Assembly (NCBI GenBank): GCA_946965045.2
Contig: OX337235.1
Coordinates: forward strand, 3,729,928-3,793,927
Source: Epithemia pelagica
Lineage: Eukaryota; Bacillariophyta; Bacillariophyceae; Surirellales; Surirellaceae
Reading direction: 5' to 3'
DNA length: 64,000 nt
Shown: positions 49,132 through 58,445 of the stretch, piece after piece
Layout: each line of letters begins with the position of its first letter
How positions within the stretch are numbered: position 1 is the stretch's first letter
The notes under the pieces: model-generated
The model's input: the letters and a program-made list of their open reading frames with translations, nothing else
What the model was told of the DNA's origin: nothing
Databases searched by the model: none
Made by a program: the position numbers and the translations under genes

Positions 49132-49956
49132 ATATGAAACAGATTGCAAAAACAATGGCGACAAATGACGTTTGGCATACGTTCGATTAACTGAACAACG
49201 GCCAAGGACAGCTCGGCGCGAAGAGTATCGCTCAACTGATATACGCGTATCCCACGTGGGAATAGATTGAACCATGTTCCTCTTCCCCCTTGCAACATGG
49301 CCCCAACCTCTTGTTGGTAACAGACTGTGTGGTTTCAGCCACGAACAAGCAATGTCCTCAATCACGAGGGCAACATGACTCGTTCTTCTCCACCAACCAC
49401 CACAAAATAGTTCCAACACAGACTCTGTCATTGGGGACTTGTCGACCTCGACGTGTGGAACCTGCCTTTTAGTATTGTCCTTCATGGCTCTCAATCATGG
49501 CACACAGTCCACAAAGATCATCATGGCTTCACCTTCTTGTCCTGTTCCTCCTGCTCTGCTAGAGAACATGTTGATCTAACCGTTTTGTCTAGTGGGTCGC
49601 TCATTATCAACTACAAGGATAGCTGACCATGTCGCATGGGTCCGACTGTCACAAACGTCATGGCTTCAGAAGGAGATTCATGTGCGGTCATATGCAATGT
49701 AACATGCAAGGAGTTGCTCTTTGATCTCCATCTACTGTAATGTCTTTTTCCGGCAGAGCAAGCCACTCCAGTCTAGGTATAGAGATTGAAAAGTATTTCA
49801 TTAACTTACATGATTCACAACGTAATTAAGTATTGGCACGATCCCCTCTTTTGTACGAGAGTATAATGACCACCTGAGATAGTTTCCGGGCTCATGGTTG
49901 TGCAACCTGTTGTACATTTCAACTGATATCCTCCCCTCTATCACAATCACAATAAT
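49132..49956. other. 3' flank of Kelch gene 5, no gene
   Basis: Paralogous to 36209-36892. The family 3' hairpin lies near 49901-49925 (minus strand GTACAAC, AG, GTTGCAC). Confidence 0.5.
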
Positions 49957-50958
49957 CTAAGTCCTCAATCGTTTAAGAGTCGACGACGAGATGGTCCAGG
50001 ATGTTACATTGACGTCTCCGTTCCCCGATCTTTCATGACACTGATACCGTACATTCCGAGGCTGCTCACAGAGTCGACGGAAACACCACGTATTCCTGTC
50101 GACTAATGATAATGTCGCACAGGAAGGATTGTCCATTCCCCCAATCAGGGCAACTTGATTGCCAACAGTCACCATACTGCCGTCTTCATGGCGATTTTCG
50201 AATGGTGGGAGATTCCACATGTGGTTGCGCTTCGTATCCAAGACTTCCACGGTTCGATTGTTTTCCGCCACCACCAGACAAGATCCAACGGCAACCACTG
50301 CACAAGAATATCGTGGGTTGGAAAGTACCAGATCAGAGTGAGTCGTCCAGCTAGACAAGAAGGAAATGGATGTAGACAGAGAGTCGTTTCTCTCCTCATT
50401 GTAGCAGGGCTTTGCAAAGTCCAAAGTCTCCACCGAGTCAAGTTCGCCGTCCTCGTTGCAGCCTCCAACAACAAAGATGCGGTGACCAATGACCGCACTG
50501 GCACACCATACTCGTGGAACAGTCATGCCTGGTCCCGAAATCACAGTATGGTTGCTGGTGTCAATAATATCCACCGAAGACAATCTCTCTAGGTTGCGTC
50601 CACCCATTTCCACGATATACCGATTGTGAACCGCAACGGCACAACATCCCCATCGTTCCGTTGATAACCTAGTAGTCAATGTCGTCCAATGATTCTTTTT
50701 TGAGGTGCTTGATGTTGTTAAAGATGATTGTACCAAATCAATAACATCAATCCGCTCGATACAATCCAACAACGAACAGTAGTTATTGCGTCCTCCCATC
50801 ACGTAGATGCCTCCATTACACACAACAGCAGCATGTCTTTCACGTTTCTGGTTCAAAGGCGGTCCTTCTCGCCACTGCTTGTTTGATTCTGCCAAATTCA
50901 ATAACAAAACAGAGTTGACAAAGCCTTTGTGTTGTTGTCTTCCTCCCAACACCACGAC
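49957..50958 (-). pseudogene. Kelch gene 5, 3' part (split by El2)
   Basis: Most of the propeller: VVVLGG, IYVMGG, YIVEMGG, IFVVGG, CLVVAE, VALIGG, then SSSTLKRLRT and stop. It is joined at its start to the El2 5' LTR. The bases cacgac at 50953-50958 are repeated at 57176-57181. Removing El2 and one repeat restores QTVVVLGG in frame, so the gene may have been intact when hit. El2 lies antisense to the gene. Confidence 0.9.
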
Positions 50959-51412
50959 TGTTCGAATATTGTACATGCGGGCATATGTAACTGATGGGGA
51001 CCTTGGGGGACCGCAGACGCAAACCTCATGACTCCATTAGGCCCAACGCATCATCGAACCGCCTTTCACAAAATGCAAAACGACGGACGATAGATCCAGG
51101 CGACGATGCCTATGTAACGATCGACAATGCCTATGTAACGATTGTCGTTCTTAAGGACGGGATCCCATGACCATTGTCATAACGGTCCATGGCCCTAAGT
51201 GAATCAGAAGATACTTAGAGGCAGCGATATCCCACGAACGGTGGCAGGCCCGTCCATAACACATCTCGTCGCCCAAGTTGGTGACATAACGTCTCCACCA
51301 ACGATTCAACGCATCGATGACAGTAGGGAACGGAGACGTAGTACCTAACACCGTAGACACACAATTTTGCAACAAGAGTCCTTTTCTTTACTCGCTAGTA
51401 AGGAAAACAACA
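50959..51412 (+). repeat. El2 5' LTR
   Basis: A 454-bp LTR with the same 21-bp tandem duplication as El1 (near 51105-51145). It has one T less than El1 in the ACAATTTTGC tract and a few family-level differences (AAGTTGGTGACATAACG). Confidence 0.94.
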
Positions 51413-51454
51413 CGCTTCCTCTGCGCTTTAGACAGCACACGTCCATCGTCTGCC

Positions 51455-52696
51455 ATGGCTTTCGCAATCTCTCCCGCTAACGCACACGCGAACAACATCG
51501 TGAACTTTGCAACGGCAGCTGGAGCAAAGCTCTACAAGCAGGCAACGACTGGACTCTTTGACGGTGGTGATCTCTACGATCTCCACGCGGAAAGGCTGAA
51601 GACGTTTCTCGACTCATTCCAAGATCGGATCGTCGAACAGTCTTGGACCAGCACCTTTTCCATTCCCGAACACATTGTGGTTCCTCCAGCGGCTGGACCA
51701 GCACCGCCACCAGCACCTACGCATCTCTTGACTCAAGCCTACGGTCGCGTCTCGCTCGCCCAGGTTCGCACCTACGTCGATAGTTTCATCGGACAGAACA
51801 GGATTTCTCAGAATTCCTATATGTCCTACATGTGTTTGATGGCGTCGCTCAACGAAGATGCGAAGGCGCAAGTAAATCTACGACGCGAAGACTTTATTAT
51901 CGACGACGTTGGCAGTGGTCCACTCCTTCTCAAAGTGATCATTTCCCTCGCGTATGTGGATACCGAGGCGACCGTGATGGTACTTCGCCAGCGCTTGTCC
52001 GATCTGCATATTCATATTGCAGACTTCAACGGTGACATCATCAAGTTCAACTCCTATGTGAAGGCTACTCTTCAAGGTTTGCATGCCCGCGGTGAACGAA
52101 CGCTGGACTTACTCCCTAACCTTTTCAAAGCTTATGAGACTGTGAGTGATGAGAACTTCTTGGAGATGATCCGTTGTCGAAAGAACGCATACGAAGAAGG
52201 AGATTCTCCGAATCTCTCGGCGACGCAACTCATGGATTGGGCCCGTCTCAAGTACCAAGGCCTGGTAGAAGCGAAGAAATGGCAGGCTCTGTCCGAACGT
52301 GACCAGAAGATTATTGCCCTTGAGGCCAAAGTCAAGAAGATGGAGAAAGGAAAAACAGCCCCGCTGTCCACGACCAAGGGATCCAAACAGGGCAAGCAAA
52401 AGACCAAAGAATCAGCAAAAGAATCGTGGCTCACCATTGGGCCACATGAGGGAGGCCCAGAAGTAAAAGAAGTCAACGGAAAAATGTACTATTGGTGTAA
52501 GTGGCATGAAAAATGGTCACTCAACAAGAAACACACTTCCGACACGTGCAACGGACGGGGCTTAACCGGCGAGAAAAAGAAGGCCTATGATCTAGCTCAT
52601 GCCGAGAAGAACAATGATGGTACAACTCCTGCCCTTCGCCTCGCGAGTGCTCTAGCTGATCTACCGGCCCAAGAAGAATCTTCTGACGAAGAGTGA
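51455..52696 (+). CDS. gag: El2 Gag
   Basis: A 413-aa Gag from the ATG in TGCCATGGCTTTCGC. Domains: N-terminal region MAFAISPANAHANNIVNFAT, a helical capsid-like middle (VRTYVDSFIGQNRI ... MIRCRKNAYEEGD), a Lys-rich linker (KVKKMEKGKTAPLSTTKGSK), and a zinc-finger-like end WCKWHEKWSL ... HTSDTC. In that last motif the ligands would be C-X2-H...H-X4-C instead of CCHC. It ends LPAQEESSDEE before TGA. Intact, unlike its El1 copy, and in the same frame as the pol that follows. Confidence 0.9.
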   Translation: MAFAISPANAHANNIVNFATAAGAKLYKQATTGLFDGGDLYDLHAERLKTFLDSFQDRIVEQSWTSTFSIPEHIVVPPAAGPAPPPAPTHLLTQAYGRVSLAQVRTYVDSFIGQNRISQNSYMSYMCLMASLNEDAKAQVNLRREDFIIDDVGSGPLLLKVIISLAYVDTEATVMVLRQRLSDLHIHIADFNGDIIKFNSYVKATLQGLHARGERTLDLLPNLFKAYETVSDENFLEMIRCRKNAYEEGDSPNLSATQLMDWARLKYQGLVEAKKWQALSERDQKIIALEAKVKKMEKGKTAPLSTTKGSKQGKQKTKESAKESWLTIGPHEGGPEVKEVNGKMYYWCKWHEKWSLNKKHTSDTCNGRGLTGEKKKAYDLAHAEKNNDGTTPALRLASALADLPAQEESSDEE

Positions 52697-52723
52697 CAAC
52701 GAGACCCGAGGTCATTCCTCGGG
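52694..52723 (+). promoter_or_regulatory. El2 gag UGA with 7-bp hairpin: candidate readthrough signal
   Basis: TGA (52694-52696), an 8-base spacer CAACGAGA, then the perfect stem CCCGAGG (52705-52711) and CCTCGGG (52717-52723) around loop TCATT. The spacer has the same length as in the well-studied murine leukaemia virus readthrough site, where a structure 8 bases after the stop is needed. The frame reopens at once into pol. No second pairing partner (pseudoknot) was found by eye. Confidence 0.6.
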
Positions 52724-55700
52724 CTGTTCTACAAGACGGTCGAGCAGCTCATCTATATATTACTAGTGACAACAATCCTCTACATGTCTGTCCTAGTATA
52801 TAGTGATGATGATGCTAGGTCGGCTAACCCTTCCCAAGATGACAAGACGAGTCTGCGGCCTAAGCTATGGTTTCTAACACCAACATGCAATAGCAGCAGG
52901 ATACGACGACAAACAAAGAAACCAAGATGGAATAGACAAACAATGCGAATGTTATGCATGGCAACAATACTCGCAGCTCCGATAACAGGCAAACCAGCCG
53001 CAGCACATCAAGTCAAGTTCGACTCCGATAGCCAGCCCGTGTTTGTTGACAACTGTGCAACATCGTCTATCACAAACGATATCACCGACTGCATAACAGC
53101 AATCCAGCCCGTAAGAAGAAAGATCAAGGGCATTGCAGGATTGTTCAAAACGGAAATCTACTCCACGACGATCAAGTGGCACTTCGAAGACGACAACGGT
53201 GCCATCCATATATTTGTCCTGCCTCGATCATTCCACATACCATCGACCTCCAACAGACTTTTCTCTCCCCAACACTGGGCACAAGTAGCCAAAGACCACA
53301 AGCCGAATCCAGATGGCACTCGCTGCATCACCACAGCTGACAACATCATTCTCGAATGGAACCAACGCGAATCTACGAGAACCATCCCACTCAATCGAAG
53401 AGGGACGAACGTGGGACAGCTGTACACTGCAAACGGTATGCTCAAGTTCCATGCTTTCTGCTGCACAGTACATGCGACACCGGAGGAAGAAGATGAGAAT
53501 CCACCGATCGTTAGTCATGCGAATCTGATCGAGGATGACGAAAGCATCAACGAGAACTCACCAAGCGCCCAGATCGAACAAGATTCCAACGATGTAGAAT
53601 TTGACATGGATGACGAGCACAACAAACAGTATTTTCCACAACGGGATCAGCCCATCACCACGGATTTTCTCTTCGAAGATGAAAAAGTGGTACATGTGAT
53701 TCCCAATGAAGAAGAAGTGCCAATCGAAAACCCGACGGTTGAACTCCTACGCGTTCATCATCGTCTCGGCCATCTGTCATTTGCTAAGATTCAAGAAATG
53801 GCACGACGAGGTGAATCGCCCAAGCGACTCGGTTCATGCGCTGTTCCAGCATGTACAGCCTGTATGTACGGGAAAGCGACGAAGAAACCATGGCGAGTGA
53901 AAGGTACAAGGGGTACACTGGATGTTATGACTCGTCCAGGCCAATGTGTATCGGTCGACCAACTCATATCGACAACACCAGGATATATTGCCCACTTACG
54001 AGGTACTCCAACACGCGATAGATATCGGGTAGCGACTGTTTTCGTGGACCACTACTCTGGTATAGGGTACGTCCACCTACAACGATCGAAGTCGGCTGCA
54101 GATACCATCGAAGCAAAGGAGCGATTTGAAGCATGGGCGGATACACACGGGGTCGCAATCATGCACTATCATGCAGACAACGGCATTTTTGCTGACAACC
54201 AATTTCGCAAAGCAGTAAGAGACAAGGGACAGCGCTTGACGTTCAGCGGAGTCAACGCGCATTTTCAGAGCGGTATGGCCGAGAGGCGCATAAGGGACCT
54301 ACAAGATTCAGCACGGACTATGCTACTCCATGCACATCGACGATGGCCCTCTGCTATTACTCCGAACCTCTGGCCCTATGCAGTACGCTATGCATCGGAT
54401 ATCTTCAACTCTGCACCTATGGCGAAACATAAGAATACGACGCCTTTGGAACTCTTCTCTGGTTCCCCAGCACGATTCAACTTTCGACATGCGCACACAT
54501 TTGGATGTCCAAGTTATGTCCTAGACAATGCTCTACAATCAGGAAAAGGGATTCCCAAATGGTCCGAACGCTCTCGGGTTGGTATCTTCTTGGGATACTC
54601 TGCCCAACACTCAAGAACCGTGGGGCTTATTCTCTCATTGTCCTCCGGTTTATCTTCTCCCCAATTCCATGTTCAATATGATGACTGTTTTGAGACTATG
54701 CGACGTAGTTTCGGGGAAGCACAACCTGTCTCCTACTGGCAGCAGAAGGCCGGGTTCCGCAAGGGTAAAACCATGGATCAGTCCCAACCAGATCACCACA
54801 CTACCGACACACGTGACTCACAACTACCCTCACAAATGAGGGAGGTAGATCACAATTCTACCCTAGAGGAGCCACCTATAGTTCCGTTACCAATCGACAA
54901 CGAAGAGCTAATCCAGCCGACAAATGAGGGAGCCTTTGGAGTCCGCAGGTCACAACGACAACCCAAACCAACTATGCGATATCAAGACTGTATGGATTCC
55001 TTGGGGGACGACCTAGATCCTCTAGGTGAGCTGGCAGTGACGTTACCTGGGTTGATCTCCATGACCGCACAGGCCCAAGCAAATCCAGATGTCATGTATC
55101 GGCACGAAGCCATGCGACAACCAGATCGATTGGAATTTATAAAGGCTGCACAAAAGGAGGTCCAGGATCACACCGCAAACGGTCTCTGGGAAGTGGTTCG
55201 ACGACAAGATATACCACCGGGTAGCTATGTGACTAGAGCAGTATGGAGTTGTGTCCGGAAGCGGAAACTGCAGACAGGTGAAATCTATAAATGGAAGTCA
55301 CGCTTGGCATTTGATGGATCAAGACAGACCAAAGGGGTGAACTATTGGGAGACTTATGCTCCCGTAGTCCAATGGCCTGTGGTCCGCTATGTCTTAACGA
55401 CGGCTATTTCGCAAGGATGGGCGATGAAGCAGATAGACTATGTCCTCGCCTATACTCAAGCCGTGGCGGAAACTGATATGTACATGGAGGCACCTAGAGG
55501 GTTTACATTCGACACGACCGGAAAACAACGAGCCGAAGATTTTGTTCTCAAGATTAAACGGAATTACTACGGTCAGAAACAGGCCGCGCGTGTCTGGAAT
55601 AAACACCTAGTACAGCAATTGGAACAAGTGGGATTCAAACAGAGTGATCATGATGAATGTGTCTTCTACAAAGGACGCAGCCTCTATATCCTGTACACAG

Positions 55701-56695
55701 ACGACTCCATCTTAACAGGGCCTGATCCACAGGAACTCGATGACATCATCACCCAGATGCAGGACATTGGGCTTAAGATTACATATGAAGACGGAGTAGA
55801 AGATTTTCTTGGAGTCAACATTACAAAACAACAGACCGGACATCTTCACCTCTCCCAGACTCGCTTGATCGACGCTATCCTTGATGATCTGCGATTACCA
55901 GCGGACACGAATACTCGCGACGTGCCGGCAGCAACCACAGTGAAGATGCGCGCCGATGATGATGGGGACCCCTTTGATGGACACTTCAACTATCGCTCGG
56001 TCATCGGGAAACTGAATTTCCTCGAGAAAAGTACACGACCTGATATATCCTACGCAGTACATCAATGTGCACGCTTTTCCGCGAATCCAAAGCAGGTACA
56101 CGGACGAGCAGTAAAGCAGATTGGGCGCTACCTCGCTGGTACACGGTCACGAGGACTCGTGCTCAAACCACAGGACAAAGAAAATTTCGACGTTTATGCC
56201 GATGCCGATTTTTGTGGCAACTTCAATAAGACAGATATGCCACGATCAGACATGGCCCGATCGCGTTCCGGATATGTCATCTTTTATGGAGGTTGTCCCA
56301 TAGTGTGGGCATCAAAGTTACAGTCCGAGATTGCACTGTCCACAACGGAAGCGGAAATTATCAGCCTCTCTACTTCATTGCGTACAGTCATCCCACTAAT
56401 GAACATTACGAAAGAGATGAAATCACTCGGCTTCCCTGTCCTGTCAACACAACCCAGAGTGCATTGTCGAGCTTTTGAAGACAATAACGGAGCTTACGAA
56501 TTGGCTACGGTCTATAAGTATCAACCACGCACGCGATACCTCTGTACCAAGCTATTTCATTTCAAGTCCTACGTCGAGAAGAAAGAGATTACGATCCTCC
56601 CTTGCGATACGGAGTTGCAGACCGCGGATATCTTTACCAAAGCACTGGATAAAGAGACGTTCGAGCGGCATCGCACGCGTATTATGGGCTGGTAG
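52697..56695 (+). CDS. pol: El2 Pol (expressed as Gag-Pol by inferred readthrough)
   Basis: 1332 codons in phase with gag and without a lesion. No good AUG precedes the first domain, which supports synthesis as a fusion. Order: hydrophobic segment LIYILLVTTILYMSVLVY (about residues 18-35 after the stop), a second short one (MLCMATILAAPI), protease-like VFVDNCATSSI, integrase HHCC (HHRLGH, CTACMYG), DDE (SVDQ, HADNGIF, MAERRI), an Arg/Gln-rich linker, RT (MKQIDYVLAYTQA, YGQKQAARVW, YILYTDDSILTG), RNase H (VYADADFCGNF, STTEAEIISL, EDNNGAYE) and TADIFTKAL. YTDD replaces YVDD at the RT active site; the two catalytic Asp are kept. It ends IMGW, 26 bp before the 3' LTR. Confidence 0.88.
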   Translation, partial: QRDPRSFLGLFYKTVEQLIYILLVTTILYMSVLVYSDDDARSANPSQDDKTSLRPKLWFLTPTCNSSRIRRQTKKPRWNRQTMRMLCMATILAAPITGKPAAAHQVKFDSDSQPVFVDNCATSSITNDITDCITAIQPVRRKIKGIAGLFKTEIYSTTIKWHFEDDNGAIHIFVLPRSFHIPSTSNRLFSPQHWAQVAKDHKPNPDGTRCITTADNIILEWNQRESTRTIPLNRRGTNVGQLYTANGMLKFHAFCCTVHATPEEEDENPPIVSHANLIEDDESINENSPSAQIEQDSNDVEFDMDDEHNKQYFPQRDQPITTDFLFEDEKVVHVIPNEEEVPIENPTVELLRVHHRLGHLSFAKIQEMARRGESPKRLGSCAVPACTACMYGKATKKPWRVKGTRGTLDVMTRPGQCVSVDQLISTTPGYIAHLRGTPTRDRYRVATVFVDHYSGIGYVHLQRSKSAADTIEAKERFEAWADTHGVAIMHYHADNGIFADNQFRKAVRDKGQRLTFSGVNAHFQSGMAERRIRDLQDSARTMLLHAHRRWPSAITPNLWPYAVRYASDIFNSAPMAKHKNTTPLELFSGSPARFNFRHAHTFGCPSYVLDNALQSGKGIPKWSERSRVGIFLGYSAQHSRTVGLILSLSSGLSSPQFHVQYDDCFETMRRSFGEAQPVSYWQQKAGFRKGKTMDQSQPDHHTTDTRDSQLPSQMREVDHNSTLEEPPIVPLPIDNEELIQPTNEGAFGVRRSQRQPKPTMRYQDCMDSLGDDLDPLGELAVTLPGLISMTAQAQANPDVMYRHEAMRQPDRLEFIKAAQKEVQDHTANGLWEVVRRQDIPPGSYVTRAVWSCVRKRKLQTGEIYKWKSRLAFDGSRQTKGVNYWETYAPVVQWPVVRYVLTTAISQGWAMKQIDYVLAYTQAVAETDMYMEAPRGFTFDTTGKQRAEDFVLKIKRNYYGQKQAARVWNKHLVQQLEQVGFKQSDHDECVFYKGRSLYILYTDDSILTGPDPQELDDIITQMQDIGLKITYEDGVEDFLGVNITKQQTGHLHLSQTRLIDAILDDLRLPADTNTRDVPAATTVKMRADDDGDPFDGHFNYRSVIGKLNFLEKSTRPDISYAVHQCARFSANPKQVHGRAVKQIGRYLAGTRSRGLVLKPQDKENFDVYADADFCGNFNKTDMPRSDMARSRSGYVIFYGGCPIVWASKLQSEIALSTTEAEIISLSTSLRTVIPLMNITKEMKSLGFPVLSTQPRVHCRAFEDNNGAYELATVYKYQPRTRYLCTKLFHFKSYVEKKEITILPCDTELQTADIFTKALDKETFERHRTRIMGW

Positions 56696-56721
56696 TCAGA
56701 TTTTCACGCTGCGTGAGGGAG

Positions 56722-57175
56722 TGTTCGAATATTGTACATGCGGGCATATGTAACTGATGGGGACCTTGGGGGACCGCAGACGCAAACCTCATGACTCCAT
56801 TAGGCCCAACGCATCATCGAACCGCCTTTCACAAAATGCAAAACGACGGACGATGGATCCAGGCGACGATGCCTATGTAACGATCGACAATGCCTATGTA
56901 ACGATTGTCGTTCTTAAGGACGGGATCCCATGACCATTGTCATAACGGTCCATGGCCCTAAGTGAATCAGAAGATACTTAGAGGCAGCGATATCCCACGA
57001 ACGGTGGCAGGCCCGTCCATAACACATCTCGTCGCCCAAGTTGGTGACATAACGTCTCCACCAACGATTCAACGCATCGATGACAGTAGGGAACGGAGAC
57101 GTAGTACCTAACACCGTAGACACACAATTTTGCAACAAGAGTCCTTTTCTTTACTCGCTAGTAAGGAAAACAACA
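56722..57175 (+). repeat. El2 3' LTR
   Basis: A 454-bp LTR, preceded by the purine tract GAGGGAG. Confidence 0.94.
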
Positions 57176-57181
57176 CACGAC

Positions 57182-57352
57182 CGTCTGTCCATTGTTGTTG
57201 TTGTCCTGATCGGGATGATCCAGTACGACCGAAGCATTATGCGAACGCCATCCACCTTTGAGAGGAGGCCAATCGTTTACATTCCATTCTGCTCTCTCGT
57301 CGAAAAGGACAAGGCCCGACTGCCATGCTCGTTCTTTCAGTGGCGTGTCCAT
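57182..57352 (-). pseudogene. Kelch gene 5, 5' part
   Basis: MDTPLKERAWQSGLVLFDER ... VVLDHPDQDNNNNGQTVV, then cut by El2. The ATG at 57352 corresponds to the family start. The Asn-rich insert in blade 1 is shared with Kelch gene 4 (DKNNNHNHNG), which groups genes 4 and 5. The 3' part is at 49957-50958. Confidence 0.88.
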
Positions 57353-58445
57353 GGTTCCAAACAGTGACTGCAGAATAAATGAGGATCGAGACTCTGTATT
57401 GTGCGAGGGTCGTGGGTTTGCTGCTCCTGTGATGCGGATGGATGCGGACTGGAAGCACGACTGACTTGACGAAACGGATGGATCGAAACACGAGCGATCG
57501 TCGCGAGACAGATATGGACCGCAACAGTCCCACAAAACCACATATATTCTATGAATTCGGAATACCACCGTGGAGGTGTTGGGATGATATCGAACACAAA
57601 CTCCTCACGGCGAGACTGACAACCACTGATGTGGGATCCGAAAATGAGGGGCGATCCAAGAGATGAAGTGGGGGCCTCCAGAATGTAGGGGCGGCATCTC
57701 GGTTTGGGGGATGGTATCTTTTTCGTACATTCTCGATCCATCTCACCTTCTTATTACGTATGCGTATGGGTTCTCCCTCGGATCCTCGGCTCTTGACTCA
57801 TGTCTGGGGACGTCAAGCCTTATTGCTCCTTCGAAAGACCTTTGAGGTTGACACCACGATGCACAGTACTAGGACAGGACGAAACTGAGCTGAGCCAGTA
57901 CCACGAGAACGACCGGCACCCGTCATGCTGGACTCCGAGGCATTGCGCCGAAGACCAGCAGTACTAGCAGGATGGAACAACAACTGGTCAAGTCACCCTG
58001 GAACATTTACTACGACCGACACATGCACTGTCCAATTTAAACAAGTTTCTCGCCATGTCTCCATCCACGGCCTGTGCAGTGTCGGCGCTCGGTATTTGGT
58101 GGGAACCAACAACCAGACAGACTGCGGAGCCTTCCTTGCATGATTGTTGGAGTATAGTACTCTATATACCGCCCATGGCAAGTGGCATAACAACCACAAA
58201 CTGACTGGAACGAATCGCACCAATTCTGACATTTTTGTTCTGCGACTCGTGTGAGGATACCACAGTGGTTGTTTGTCTCGCCGTGAGGGTGCAATCGCTC
58301 GTGTTGATATCCATCTATTTCGTCAAGTCAGTCGTGCTTCCAGTCCGCACCCATCAGAGCAGCAGCAAGGAGCAGCAAACCCAAGAACCTCTCACAATAC
58401 AGTGTGTCTTGATTCTCATAAATTCTGCAGTCAACGTTCGGAACC
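57353..58445. promoter_or_regulatory. Divergent 5' region between Kelch genes 5 and 6
   Basis: The two genes are head to head here. The right half (about 57900-58445) is the conserved 5' region of the family (GGATGGAACAACAACTGGTC, CTCGCCATGTCTCCATCCAC). The left half (57353-57620) is its inverted counterpart for gene 5. The middle (about 57650-57860) has no match elsewhere in the window and no gene. Confidence 0.5.

Larger units (their letters stand above)
50959..57175 (+). mobile_element. El2: Ty1/Copia LTR retrotransposon, apparently intact, inserted in Kelch gene 5
   Basis: A 6217-bp element with 454-bp LTRs (50959-51412 and 56722-57175), in which I can see a single difference (GATAGATCC against GATGGATCC), so it is a very recent insertion. 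The 6-bp duplication cacgac flanks it. Gag is intact and pol is open from the gag stop to its end. Best candidate in the window for an active retrotransposon. Confidence 0.96.

Noticed and set aside
51105-51145. Short tandem repeats in LTRs as a CRISPR-like array
   Set aside because: Only two units, no spacers, and in a eukaryotic LTR.
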